A stretch of 64,000 bases of DNA, taken from Lachnospiraceae bacterium. GTDB taxonomy: Bacteria; Bacillota; Clostridia; Lachnospirales; Lachnospiraceae. Shown piece by piece: positions 27,359 to 37,154 of the stretch (positions are counted from its first letter, which is position 1; each line of letters starts with the position of its first letter). Location of the stretch: NCBI GenBank assembly GCA_910575445.1, contig CAJTFW010000004.1, positions 248,001 to 312,000 on the forward strand, in the 5' to 3' direction. The notes beneath the pieces are model-generated. The model searched no databases. It had not been told where the DNA came from and saw only the letters and a program-made list of their open reading frames with translations. The position numbers and the translations under genes were made by a program.

Positions 27359-28420
27359 TTATTTTTGATGCTGATATGCTTCTACATGCCCTCCATCCCA
27401 TGTGGTCAGATGGTAGTAGACATGGAGTGCCTGGTCGATAAGTGACAATGCCATAATCGCTCCTGTCCCTTCTCCTAGATGCATCCCCGCATGTAGTGGT
27501 GCTTTCATACCAAGGCGCTCCATCACAAGCTTAGAGGCAGGCTCGGCAGAGCAGTGGGTGGCAATCATATATTCTCTAGAGGTCTCACAGAGCATTGTGG
27601 CTAGATATGCTGAAATTGCTGAGATAAAGCCGTCAATCAGTATCGGCAGCCGCTCATATGCTGCGCCAAGATAGCAGCCCACCATTCCTGCAATATCCAG
27701 TCCGCCAACTTTTGCAATCACGTCAATCGCATCCTCACGGTTTGGCTGATTTATTTCAATGGCTTTTTGAATTGCCCGAATCTTGCGCGCTAGTCCTTCC
27801 GTGGAAAGTCCGGCTCCGCGGCCTGTCACTTCCTCTACCTGCTGTTCAAAAAGAACCGCTGCACACGCAGAGCTGGTCGTTGTATTTCCAATGCCCATCT
27901 CTCCGGTGACAATCAGCTGATAGCCTTCCTCTTTTAGTTCATGTACCAGATTGGCTCCGGTTAAAATCGCACGGATACATTCTTCTCTTGTCATCGCCGG
28001 ACCCTTTGTGATATTTCCGGTACCATGACGAATCACCAAGTTGCGGATACGTGGATGCTTTCCGTCAGTCAGCGCACCAATATTTACCGGAATCAACTCA
28101 CAGTTTGCCAGATTACACATCACACAGGCCGCCGAAAGGCGCTCGCCCATATTTTCCAATACCTGTATGGTCACTGAGCTGTCTGTCTGTGTTACCCCTT
28201 CTTCCACCACTCCATTATCTGCCCCCATAATCACAACTGCCCGCTTGTCTGGATGTGGATAAGAAGTCCCATAGATACCAGCCATCTGTACCAGTACTTC
28301 CTCCAACCAGCCAAGCCCCCGAAGTGGTTTACATAAAGAGTCCCAACACCGCCAGCTCTCCTCCATCACTATCCGGTCTATTGGTCTGATTCCCTCTAAT
28401 AACTCTTCCAAACTCTGCAT
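27359..28420 (-). CDS. cobT: Nicotinate-nucleotide-dimethylbenzimidazole phosphoribosyltransferase
   Basis: A 353-residue CobT that activates the lower-ligand base to alpha-ribazole phosphate. Motifs: KPLRGLGWLEEVLVQMAGI near the N-terminus, VVIMGADNGVVEEGVT, VTGEMGIGNTTTSSA, VTGRGAGLSTEGLARK, IDGFISAISAY and HLGEGTGAIMAL with the catalytic Glu at its centre. ATG at 28420 with AGGAGAGGA upstream. It follows a DUF1801 gene by 70 bases. Confidence 0.97.
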   Translation of the reverse strand: MQSLEELLEGIRPIDRIVMEESWRCWDSLCKPLRGLGWLEEVLVQMAGIYGTSYPHPDKRAVVIMGADNGVVEEGVTQTDSSVTIQVLENMGERLSAACVMCNLANCELIPVNIGALTDGKHPRIRNLVIRHGTGNITKGPAMTREECIRAILTGANLVHELKEEGYQLIVTGEMGIGNTTTSSACAAVLFEQQVEEVTGRGAGLSTEGLARKIRAIQKAIEINQPNREDAIDVIAKVGGLDIAGMVGCYLGAAYERLPILIDGFISAISAYLATMLCETSREYMIATHCSAEPASKLVMERLGMKAPLHAGMHLGEGTGAIMALSLIDQALHVYYHLTTWDGGHVEAYQHQK

Positions 28421-28490
28421 CCTTATCCTCTCCTATCTTCTTATTTTCAGAAAATCCATACTACTTTGGCCTGTGTAACAGCTCTTTTTT

Positions 28491-28901
28491 CTATGGATGA
28501 TTCCCTGTCTTCTGGCACCATGCAGCAATCTCTTCTATCAGCTTTATTGGAAGTGGCTTCTGATATGGAAGCTGAATCGTTCCTTTGTTGGTCTTGTAAT
28601 CTACAAGTTTCTCTGCAAAATGTTCCACTGCCTTTGGTCCCGGATATAGCCCAATATGCCTCTGGAAGCCCGCAAACTGAATAATATTCTGCCCATCCCA
28701 AAACGTTGGCATACTCCAGGTAATCCGCTCCTTGGCATTAGGAAGTGCCTTACGAATCGCTTTTCTGACTTCTTCTAGATACTTTTGTACTTCTTCTGGC
28801 TGTGCTTTAATATACTCCTCCACAGTCTTTGGAGCCTCTCCACAATAATGCCCTTGGTTCTGCTTTTGAAAACTCCTTCCACATTTTGGACATGTCCACA
28901 T
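28491..28901 (-). CDS. DUF1801 (YdhG/SRPBCC-like) protein with N-terminal zinc ribbon
   Basis: A 136-residue protein. The first 20 residues have CPKCGRSF then a Cys and His (HYCGE), a small zinc-ribbon-like knuckle; the rest is the DUF1801 domain (VEEYIKAQPEEVQKYLEEVR, ERITWSMPTFW, IGLYPGPKAVEHF, IQLPYQKPLPIKLI). DUF1801 proteins include the Bacillus iron chaperone YdhG/Fra, but most are uncharacterised. Lies between cbiC and cobT in the cobalamin cluster; a metal-related role would fit the context but is inference. Confidence 0.8.
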   Translation of the reverse strand: MWTCPKCGRSFQKQNQGHYCGEAPKTVEEYIKAQPEEVQKYLEEVRKAIRKALPNAKERITWSMPTFWDGQNIIQFAGFQRHIGLYPGPKAVEHFAEKLVDYKTNKGTIQLPYQKPLPIKLIEEIAAWCQKTGNHP

Positions 28902-28936
28902 CCTGTCTAAGACTCCTTTCCTATCCTTATTACGCC

Positions 28937-29566
28937 TTATTCCTTCGCATACAACATGGCATTGCAGATAGTCGCTGCGATATTGCTTCCACCCTTTCTT
29001 CCTCTTGGCACAATATATGGTACGTCTGTCTTCATAATCAGCTCCTTAGCCTCCACCACATTGACAAAGCCAACCGGAGCTCCAATAATCAGGGCTGGAG
29101 AGAGCTTTCCTTCCTCGATTAACTCATATAGCCGAATCAGGGCTGTCGGTGCATTTCCAATCGCAAAAATAACTTCGCGTTTTAGTGCGGCCCCTCGCTC
29201 CATACAGATGGTAGCTCTTGTACAGCCTCTCTCCTTTGCCTCTTTAGCCACATCCTCATCTGCCATAAAGCAGTATGCTTCTCCGCCGTATTCCTGAAGC
29301 TTTTTCTTATTGATCCCGGACCATGCCATCTTGGTATCTGTCACAATCACAGCGCCCCTTCGAAGCGCCTCCACACCAAGACGCGCGGCATCTTTAGAAA
29401 AACATATGTTCTTAGCATAATCAAAATCCGCCGAAGTATGAATGCACCGCTTGACAATCGAAAACTCTGGCTCCGGCCAGGTCTTTCCCTGAAGCTCCTC
29501 TGTAATAATCTCCATACTCCTCTTTTCAATCTCTTCTGGTCTTACAACTTCTATCTTTTCAAGCAT
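28937..29566 (-). CDS. cbiC: Cobalt-precorrin-8 methylmutase
   Basis: A 209-residue CbiC/CobH that moves the C11 methyl to C12 to form cobyrinic acid. The catalytic His43 is in VKRCIHTSADFDYA; other marks are VVTDTKMAWSGINK (in TDTKMAWSGI), IGNAPTALIRLYELI, IIGAPVGFVNVVEAKE and RKGGSNIAATICNAML. Its ATG shares one base with the cobQ stop (TGATG), so translation is coupled. Confidence 0.97.
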   Translation of the reverse strand: MLEKIEVVRPEEIEKRSMEIITEELQGKTWPEPEFSIVKRCIHTSADFDYAKNICFSKDAARLGVEALRRGAVIVTDTKMAWSGINKKKLQEYGGEAYCFMADEDVAKEAKERGCTRATICMERGAALKREVIFAIGNAPTALIRLYELIEEGKLSPALIIGAPVGFVNVVEAKELIMKTDVPYIVPRGRKGGSNIAATICNAMLYAKE

Positions 29567-31062
29567 CAGACACCCGCCTCCAATATTTTATATATTTGCT
29601 CCATATCAAATGACCTGCGCACCAAATCCGCAAGTTTATTATACTCTGCTTCCTTATGTGCTTCCAAATCAAAACGATAGTTTCCAAATTCCATCCCTTT
29701 TTTTGCCATTAGTTTACGAATCATCATCTCTGCAAAGCCTGGCGTATCAAAAATCCCATGCAGATAACTTCCAAGCACGTTTCCATCTGTATTAGAAAGT
29801 GCATCCACACGTCCGTCTGACAGACGAATCAGCTCCCTGCAGCCGCCTAAATTCTCAGAAGTCCCCATATGAATCTCATACCCTGTCACTTCTTGTCCCA
29901 CAAAATCCGCCCAAAGTCCAGCCCCCTCAACCATCGTCCCGCGTATCTGTGTTCTGGTCTTCGCCTTGGAAAATACGGTCTTCATATGCAGAAGTCCCAT
30001 TCCCCGCAGCTCTCCGCCGTGCTCTACCTGATATGGGTCTTCCATCCTCTCTCCCATCATCTGAAATCCCCCGCAGATACCAACAAGTGGCGTCCCCTTC
30101 TCCACCTGTCGAAGTATCAAAGCTTCCATCCCGGATTCCCGCATCCATATAAGGTCATCCATAGTATTTTTTGTACCTGGCAGAAGAATCAAATCCGGCT
30201 CTCTTAGCATCCCTGGCTTTTGCACATAGCGAAGTGATACGCCCTCCATTCGCTCAAATACTGAAAAATCCGTAAAGTTTGAGATATGCGGCAGATGAAT
30301 CACCGCCACATCCACGCCAGCTCCTTGTTCGGTCTGCAAAAGTCGCTCTGAAAGGCTATCCTCATCATCCAAGTCAAGTTTTTCCATGGGTACCACTCCC
30401 ACAACCGGAATCTTTGTCTTCTCTTCTATCATCGCAAGTCCCGGCTTTAGTATCTCTACATCCCCCCGAAACTTATTGACAATTAGTCCCTTTATCATCT
30501 GCTGCTCATCTTCTTCTAGCAGCTTTACCGTCCCATACAGCGCTGCAAATACGCCCCCTCTGTCAATATCTCCCACCAAAAGCACCGGTGCTTTTGCCAT
30601 CTTTGCCATCCCCATATTGACAATATCATGCTCCCGAAGATTAATCTCTGCCGGACTTCCGGCTCCTTCTATCACAATGATGTCATACTCTTTAGAAAGC
30701 CTCTCATATGCCGCCATCACATCGGGAATCAGCTGCTCTTTGTTCTGATAATAGTCCATTGCCCGCATATTTCCACGGACTTCCCCATTGACTATCACCT
30801 GACTTCCCACCTGACTTGTCGGCTTTAAAAGTATGGGATTCATATCCACCGTTGGTGCAAGATTGCAAGCCTCTGCCTGCATCGCCTGCGCTCTTCCAAT
30901 CTCTAACCCATCTGCTGTAATATAAGAATTTAACGCCATATTCTGCGATTTAAACGGTGCTACCCGATACCCGTCCTGCCAGAACACCCTGCAAAGCCCT
31001 GCTGTCAAAAAGCTCTTTCCCGAATTGGACATCGTCCCCTGTACCATAATGGCTTTCGCCAT
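29566..31062 (-). CDS. cobQ: Cobyric acid synthase
   Basis: A 498-residue CobQ/CbiP that amidates side chains b, d, e and g. N-terminal P-loop-like VQGTMSNSGKSFLTAGL, APFKSQNMALNSY, VIEGAGSPAEINL, VGDIDRGGVFAALYGT; the GATase half has LPGTKNTMDDL, the nucleophile GICGGFQMMG and HGIFDTPGF. Start at ATG 31062 with GAGGTGAG upstream; the GTG at 31071 is too close to the binding site. It follows the DUF4132 gene by 20 bases. Confidence 0.97.
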   Translation of the reverse strand: MAKAIMVQGTMSNSGKSFLTAGLCRVFWQDGYRVAPFKSQNMALNSYITADGLEIGRAQAMQAEACNLAPTVDMNPILLKPTSQVGSQVIVNGEVRGNMRAMDYYQNKEQLIPDVMAAYERLSKEYDIIVIEGAGSPAEINLREHDIVNMGMAKMAKAPVLLVGDIDRGGVFAALYGTVKLLEEDEQQMIKGLIVNKFRGDVEILKPGLAMIEEKTKIPVVGVVPMEKLDLDDEDSLSERLLQTEQGAGVDVAVIHLPHISNFTDFSVFERMEGVSLRYVQKPGMLREPDLILLPGTKNTMDDLIWMRESGMEALILRQVEKGTPLVGICGGFQMMGERMEDPYQVEHGGELRGMGLLHMKTVFSKAKTRTQIRGTMVEGAGLWADFVGQEVTGYEIHMGTSENLGGCRELIRLSDGRVDALSNTDGNVLGSYLHGIFDTPGFAEMMIRKLMAKKGMEFGNYRFDLEAHKEAEYNKLADLVRRSFDMEQIYKILEAGV

Positions 31063-31082
31063 CTTACTCACCTCTCTTTCTT

Positions 31083-34000
31083 CTATCGTATCTGTGCAAT
31101 AATTCCTGGGTCTTTTATCTTAAAGTCATTTGCAAACATCAGCACTTTTGACACCACCTCTGCCGTCTTCCACTCCTCATCCACAAATGGCAAAAAAATC
31201 TTTCCCCGATATTGTGAATGTACAGGTACTACATGTAGCATCGCATTTCCAACCTGGTGTACCACACCGCTTCCAAGATGTATGGTATACTCTCCAAGGC
31301 GTCCTTTTATCCATGCGTGATTTCCTTTTATGCTTACATTTTCTACCTTTAAAAGTCTTAGGTTCTCTTCCACAATTACCCGGCGCATCTCTACCGTAGA
31401 ATGGCTAGCCTCCGGGTCCACACCGCCCACATACGCTACACTTACCGCCAAATCCACATCCCGCATCACTTCGCTGTAGATAAGATCTGGCACTTCCTCT
31501 ATCCTAAGCCGTCTCCCGCCTTTCCTCTCATAGAACTCCACAGCCTCCAAAGTCGGTGCCTCTATATCTGCGGGTGAGAACCAATCCGCTAACGCATAGA
31601 TAACTGCAACCACATTGTCTTTATAATATATCTTCTGAAGTCCTTCTTCATAATCTGCTATCCACTTGCGCTCTCTAAGCGTTGCCACCGTTTTCGCCGG
31701 CTGAATCTGATACCCTGCAAAAAGCTTTGACTCCTCTTTTAAAAGTTCTTCTGGCAACTTTACATACAGTTCCCGAAACACCTGTTTAAAGGGCTGCTTT
31801 ACCTTTTTATCAAACAGCTCCCTCTGATACCTCGCCCAATTTCCTGCTCTGTAAAAATCCAGCGGATGCGCAATCCACACCTTCTCCTTCTCAGAAGTCA
31901 CTATCACTTTTTTCTCTAAGTCGACAAGCCCCTGCTCTGTCAGGCTTCCCATCAGACCTCTGTCATCTGTCGTCCGATAGATAAGCCCTTCTGCCACCGT
32001 CCGAAGAACCGGATGCTCCAAAAGCCTGAAAAGCTCCCACATCTCAAAAACAGTCCGTTCTTCCATTGCCTGCTCAAACATCTTCTTGGTTCTTCGATGC
32101 TGCTCCCGAAGCTTCTTTATAACCTTCTGACAAGCAACCACCGTCTCATCTTTCTTGTACTTAGCAGGAACAGACTTTAGCACCTTTCCTTCCCGCTCAC
32201 ACAAAAGAGAGACTTTTCCCGTCTCCTCTACAGACACCTGTACTTTTATCTCCTGTCCTTCTACCTCCTGCCATAAAAAATATGGCTGTATCTCTTTCAA
32301 CATTTGGTTTTCCATTCGAAGGACTAATCGCATCACATCGTCAAATCCTGCATTTGTACTTAGATTTTGCATTGCCATATCCGCTGCCCTTTTTTCACTT
32401 ACACGTCTTTGTGCCCCGAATTGCCGGCTTTCCTTTTGGTATTGTAAGATATACTGATAGCGCTTTAGAATTTCTGCTTCTTTCTCCTCTTTTTCTTCTG
32501 GCAGTGGCAAAAGTCCAAGACTCATCAACAAATCTTTATTTCTTTTCTTATCAATCTCCTCCGTCAATGCCTGATAGGTTGTCTTTCCAAGCGCGGCATC
32601 CGCATATTTGCGCGCTCTTGCATGTGCACTGCTGACCGCTGAGTATTTTGCAGCATCATACAGCAGCTTAAAATCCTTTTCTCCAAGTGCCTTATACGCC
32701 TCAAAAAACCATGGCAGAGCAAATGCCCCATCGCAGAGCTCTTCCCTGCTAAGCGGTGTATATCTTGCAATCATCGCCATCATTGGCTCTGTTATCCACT
32801 CAGCAGTATGTGCCATAAAATAATAGCACCCACTGAAAAGCCCTGGAATATTAAGGCACTCGGAAAGCAGCGGAATCCACTGCGGCGCATACATCGCCAC
32901 TTCTGCCAGACGTTTTCTGGTAATCGATGTTCCTTTTATCGCACGCTTTAAGTCTTCTCCCCTCTCGCCTTCTTTGGGATAAGATACTTTTAGAAGATGG
33001 CTTAATACACACGGTTTACTTGTGCCATAGCGCGCATATCCCCGAAGCAGTGGTTCTTTGCCAAGTGCAGTCAATATCTGTAACAGCGTCTCGATACCAT
33101 AGACTGCCTGTATCTGAATCGCACTTTTGGAAAATGGCGTCTCCTGCTCGCCCCTTCTTAATTCTACTTTTAGTATCAGAGGAATTAACTCCTCATAGAG
33201 TTCACACGCCAATGCATATTCCGCCTTCGCATCCTTTCTTGGGTCAAATCCCTTTGGTACATTCCAAAAGTCAAATCCCAAAAAAATATTCATCTCCCGG
33301 CAGCTAACTCCCCAGGGTATAGAGCCATTCCACGAGCGAAGCACACTGACTGCCTGTACCAGCTCTTCCATCTTCCATTCCCGAAAGAGGGCCTTGTAAA
33401 GCATATCTTTAGTCCAGATTCCTCTTAGATAGCTCTGTACAAAAGAAGCAATCGTTGGACGAATACGATACTGCATGGAAAAAGCACTCTCCCAGTCTTC
33501 TTCTTTCGCATAGGAGAGCCACCCATACAGCTCCTTAAAGACAGGCAGACAAATACAGGAATTTAAAAGTAAGCCGTCCGTTCGCTCTTTTTGTACGGTA
33601 AAAAGCTTTGCCATACCGGCAAGTGCCCAGTGCCCCTTCCATGTATCTGATACATATATTCGAAACAAAATACGAAGAATCTGCTCTGTCTGTTCTCTAT
33701 ATCTTAATTCTTTTATCATCTTTTCAAAAGAAAGTCGTCCAAATACCTTTCGATACAGTTCCTTTTGGCGAAGATAGACCTCCTTCTCAGACAGACATGC
33801 GAAGTAGAGATAGACTTCTAACAAAAGCTCTGGCTCTTTTATCTCTGTCTGATAGAATTGTTTCCATAAGCTTAGAAGAGGAAAGTTATCCAGGCTCTCT
33901 CTTTCATAGCGATACCAGACAAGTTTAACACCCAGAAGCTGTTCCTCTCCTTGGATATCCCGATACTCATCCTCTTTATGTTCTTCTATTAACTGCTCTA

Positions 34001-36065
34001 AGCACTCCAGAATCTGTATGCATCTTACATCCCCATATACAAACAGATGTTCTGCCTGTCGAATATCCGTAGTCACCTCTGGTATCACTGGAATTGTCTT
34101 TTTCTGATACAAGCCATACCCTGGTGTCTTTAAAATATCTTCCACTTCATGGCTTTCGCCCACCAGTTCTCTCAATAAAATCTGTTCTTTTTCTGTTGGA
34201 TTTTCATAGGCTCTTAGCAGTGGAATCACCTGCGGATAATCATGGGACATCTTTTCTTTCATATACTGCGAAAGTTCCAATGCTCCTAGATGGGCTTCCT
34301 CTGTCTTCTCTTTTAGAAGCCGCCCAATACACCCTTTTAGTGCCTCCGGTTTTTGGTCTTTTAAAATCGTAAGTGCCAGTGCCTGACTCTTTTTATAGCC
34401 GACACTTTCCTCGACCTTTTGGTATTCTTCTTCTGTCAGTCTAAGATGCGAAAGCAGCCTTGCAGCCACCTCTCTGGTATGTGTCTCTGGGTTACGCAGC
34501 AGCGTAAATAAAAGATTTCTTCGCACTTCACTGTCCGGTCTGTGCAAAAGCAGTCTTGCTGCCAGATGCCGTCCGTCTTTCATCGATGGAATCTGTGCCG
34601 CCGCCTCATCTAGATATTCTTTCTCTTGCAGCACCCAAGCCAGAAGACACATCGCTGCGACTATCTCTGAGTCTGTCAGCTTTACCTGATACCACGATGG
34701 AATCATACATGGGTGAAAATCAATCCCTTTCTTTGGCAGATGTTCTCTTATCTCTCTTAACATCTGATAGGAGCGCTCTGCCTCCTCGTGTGTCATCAAA
34801 AGCTTCTCTGAAGTTATCTGTTTTGGCGCTGCTCCTTTGTCATACGACATCGCATAGCCATAGCGATAACACCCGCAGGTGTGATAGTCCATCAAATCTG
34901 CTATCGCCGTCAGGACATCCCCAAACAGATACGGCAGATAGCAGGCAGCAAGCTCTAAATCCCCCGGATAGGTAAACCATATCTTTTTTGCCGCCTTTTG
35001 TTGAAGCTGCCTGCTTTGCAGCGTACCAACATAGTAAGAAGCAATGATAAGCTGATTTTTGGTGCCATCTTCTGCCAATCTCTGTATTGCGTGCACTGCC
35101 TCATCTGCATCGTAAAATCCTTTCGCCCACAGCGCACAGCAAATAGCTACAGAATCCTCTGTGCGAAGCTGTTCTTCGCAGAATGTATGTTCTTTTAGAC
35201 AGCCGGCCATCAGTTGAAGCAGCTTTTGGGAGATTCTCTCTATGCTTTTTGGCTCACAGATGCCAATCCAGGTACTTACTGCCCGCTTTACAGAGGAATA
35301 CCGAATCAAATCATGTGCAATGATGACCTCTAATAAAAACAGAAAAGCCTCTGAGCGTCCGGCATCCATCGTCTCACAGACCGCTTGTCTAACGCCTTCT
35401 TGCAGCCTTGCTGCTAACAGCAAATCCCCTAGCACCTGATAGAGACCTCTGTCCTTACTCTTTACAATCCCCCGAATCAACTCATGGCTTATCATCCGCG
35501 TATTGTTTTCTCCTAGAAGAACTTCTCTTACAGCCAGGACAATATTCTTATCTCCCAAATCAATCTGCGCTGCCAATATACCAGAATAGCGAAAGCTTTC
35601 TTCCCTGGCGTCCTGATAGATTTCCTCTGAGACTTTGCCCGTCAATACCTCACTAAGACTCGCTCCATAGAAGCGAAGCCTTGCATATGCCCACAAAAGC
35701 CAGACGCTTTCCTTTATAAAAGGGACATATCTTTGACTTCTCATACTAGGCCGAAACATCCCCTCTGTCATCTGAAAGCAATTCATCTCATCAAGTGCAT
35801 AGTAAAATTGTGTCTGATGCTTTGGCTCCACACAGAGATTTACCAGGCCGGACAACTGTTTTTGATAGACTTCGCTTAACTTTCGGCAATCCCTTGCCGT
35901 TAAAAGACTGCAAATCCAGTTATATGCCTCTCTATGTATCTCCATACTGATAGAGCCATCCTGTCCCATCGATGGCAGCAGTCTTTGTTCCGTCCGAGTT
36001 AAAGAGGTAGCCTTATGATGTAAATATGCCACAAAATCTTTGCCAAGCCTTTTCTGTTTTCCCAT
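31083..36065 (-). CDS. Giant DUF4132 (MolR-like) protein
   Basis: A 1660-residue soluble protein, by far the largest in the window. Most of it is helical-repeat-like with many Leu/Glu/Lys segments (for example HRPDSEVRRNLLFTLLRNPE and LLSHLRLTEEEY, resembling HEAT-type repeats around residues 500-600). The C-terminal 200 residues match DUF4132: a DIEAPTLEAVEFYER segment, VGGVDPEASHSTVEMR, and HSQYRGKIFLPF followed by KTAEVVSKVLMFA and a final KIKDPGI. E. coli MolR belongs to this family; functions are unclear. It sits between cobD (12-base gap) and cobQ (20-base gap), so it is transcribed with cobalamin synthesis genes. ATG at 36065 has AAGGGGA. No membrane segment or signal peptide is seen. 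Confidence 0.85.
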   Translation of the reverse strand: MGKQKRLGKDFVAYLHHKATSLTRTEQRLLPSMGQDGSISMEIHREAYNWICSLLTARDCRKLSEVYQKQLSGLVNLCVEPKHQTQFYYALDEMNCFQMTEGMFRPSMRSQRYVPFIKESVWLLWAYARLRFYGASLSEVLTGKVSEEIYQDAREESFRYSGILAAQIDLGDKNIVLAVREVLLGENNTRMISHELIRGIVKSKDRGLYQVLGDLLLAARLQEGVRQAVCETMDAGRSEAFLFLLEVIIAHDLIRYSSVKRAVSTWIGICEPKSIERISQKLLQLMAGCLKEHTFCEEQLRTEDSVAICCALWAKGFYDADEAVHAIQRLAEDGTKNQLIIASYYVGTLQSRQLQQKAAKKIWFTYPGDLELAACYLPYLFGDVLTAIADLMDYHTCGCYRYGYAMSYDKGAAPKQITSEKLLMTHEEAERSYQMLREIREHLPKKGIDFHPCMIPSWYQVKLTDSEIVAAMCLLAWVLQEKEYLDEAAAQIPSMKDGRHLAARLLLHRPDSEVRRNLLFTLLRNPETHTREVAARLLSHLRLTEEEYQKVEESVGYKKSQALALTILKDQKPEALKGCIGRLLKEKTEEAHLGALELSQYMKEKMSHDYPQVIPLLRAYENPTEKEQILLRELVGESHEVEDILKTPGYGLYQKKTIPVIPEVTTDIRQAEHLFVYGDVRCIQILECLEQLIEEHKEDEYRDIQGEEQLLGVKLVWYRYERESLDNFPLLSLWKQFYQTEIKEPELLLEVYLYFACLSEKEVYLRQKELYRKVFGRLSFEKMIKELRYREQTEQILRILFRIYVSDTWKGHWALAGMAKLFTVQKERTDGLLLNSCICLPVFKELYGWLSYAKEEDWESAFSMQYRIRPTIASFVQSYLRGIWTKDMLYKALFREWKMEELVQAVSVLRSWNGSIPWGVSCREMNIFLGFDFWNVPKGFDPRKDAKAEYALACELYEELIPLILKVELRRGEQETPFSKSAIQIQAVYGIETLLQILTALGKEPLLRGYARYGTSKPCVLSHLLKVSYPKEGERGEDLKRAIKGTSITRKRLAEVAMYAPQWIPLLSECLNIPGLFSGCYYFMAHTAEWITEPMMAMIARYTPLSREELCDGAFALPWFFEAYKALGEKDFKLLYDAAKYSAVSSAHARARKYADAALGKTTYQALTEEIDKKRNKDLLMSLGLLPLPEEKEEKEAEILKRYQYILQYQKESRQFGAQRRVSEKRAADMAMQNLSTNAGFDDVMRLVLRMENQMLKEIQPYFLWQEVEGQEIKVQVSVEETGKVSLLCEREGKVLKSVPAKYKKDETVVACQKVIKKLREQHRRTKKMFEQAMEERTVFEMWELFRLLEHPVLRTVAEGLIYRTTDDRGLMGSLTEQGLVDLEKKVIVTSEKEKVWIAHPLDFYRAGNWARYQRELFDKKVKQPFKQVFRELYVKLPEELLKEESKLFAGYQIQPAKTVATLRERKWIADYEEGLQKIYYKDNVVAVIYALADWFSPADIEAPTLEAVEFYERKGGRRLRIEEVPDLIYSEVMRDVDLAVSVAYVGGVDPEASHSTVEMRRVIVEENLRLLKVENVSIKGNHAWIKGRLGEYTIHLGSGVVHQVGNAMLHVVPVHSQYRGKIFLPFVDEEWKTAEVVSKVLMFANDFKIKDPGIIAQIR

Positions 36066-36077
36066 ACAAAATCCCCT

Positions 36078-37121
36078 TTATTTTACTGCTTTTTGCAGCG
36101 CTTTAACCAAACATACATTCGATTCATGGTCTTTTACCGCGATTCGATAACAGCACTTATCAAGCCCCCGGTAATTGCTGCAGTCTCGAATCAAGATACC
36201 ATAAGGTAAGAGGCGCTCTCTTAGATGCTCAATGCCTGGTGTAGTAAAGAACAGATAGTCTGCCTGTCCGTCCCACACCTTCATCCCAACAGCTTGAAGC
36301 TCCTCTTTTAAATACTCCCGCTCCTGTTCTACAAGCTGAATTGCCTGTTGCTTATATTCCTTCTCTCTAAGTGCGGCAATCCCTGCTTCCGAAGCAAGTA
36401 CACTGACTCCCCAACACTGCCCTGCTGCTTCCATCCGCCCTAGAAGCTCCTGATTTTGACTGATGCCGTACCCTAAGCGAATCCCTGGCATCGCATACAT
36501 CTTGGTAAAAGATTTTAAAAGAAACAGATGTGGGCACTCCTCAACATAGGAAACTAACGAGCGCTGTTCCTGCCCGGTAAAATCCAGAAAACATTCATCT
36601 ACCATTAGATAAATCCCAAGTTTCTCTGCCTTAGCTAAAATACGCACAAGCAGATTGGGAGGAATCAAAAGCCCTGTAGGATTATTAGGGTTACATAAAA
36701 ACATCACATCGATCGAAGAATTCATTCGCTCCAAAATATCATAGGGTACTTTGTAATCCTCCCATGACTTATGAAAGATACACTCTGTATTGGTCTGCTT
36801 TAGCGCTTCTTCATACTCTGCAAAGGTCGGTATTGTCAAAAGCGCTTTCTTAGGACGAAGCGCATAGACCAACCGATAGATAAGGTCTGCCCCGCCATTT
36901 CCACAGATAAAATATTCTGCTGGCAGCTGATATTCTGTGGAAAGTGCCTGACATAGCTTTCTACACAAGGGGTCTGGATAATGCACCGCCTTAGAAAGCG
37001 CTTCTGTAACCGCTTTTTTTACACCCTCTGGCATCCCAAGAGGATTGATATTGGCTGAAAAATCCAAAAGAACATCTGTTCTTTCATAAATATTTCCGCC
37101 GTGTACTAATTCTCGTCTCAT
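36078..37121 (-). CDS. cobD: Threonine-phosphate decarboxylase (PLP-dependent)
   Basis: A 347-residue aminotransferase-fold enzyme that makes aminopropanol phosphate for CbiB. N-terminal LVHGGNIYERTDVLLDFSAN and INPLGMP are typical CobD; CNPNNPTG, MVDECFLDF and the PLP-lysine motif LLKSFTKMYAMPGIRLGYG (Lys207) follow. Histidinol-phosphate aminotransferase is the main alternative, but the N-terminus and context favour CobD. Confidence 0.95.
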   Translation of the reverse strand: MRRELVHGGNIYERTDVLLDFSANINPLGMPEGVKKAVTEALSKAVHYPDPLCRKLCQALSTEYQLPAEYFICGNGGADLIYRLVYALRPKKALLTIPTFAEYEEALKQTNTECIFHKSWEDYKVPYDILERMNSSIDVMFLCNPNNPTGLLIPPNLLVRILAKAEKLGIYLMVDECFLDFTGQEQRSLVSYVEECPHLFLLKSFTKMYAMPGIRLGYGISQNQELLGRMEAAGQCWGVSVLASEAGIAALREKEYKQQAIQLVEQEREYLKEELQAVGMKVWDGQADYLFFTTPGIEHLRERLLPYGILIRDCSNYRGLDKCCYRIAVKDHESNVCLVKALQKAVK

Positions 37122-37154
37122 TTGTCTATGGTCCTTCTCTATGGTCTTTTTTCT

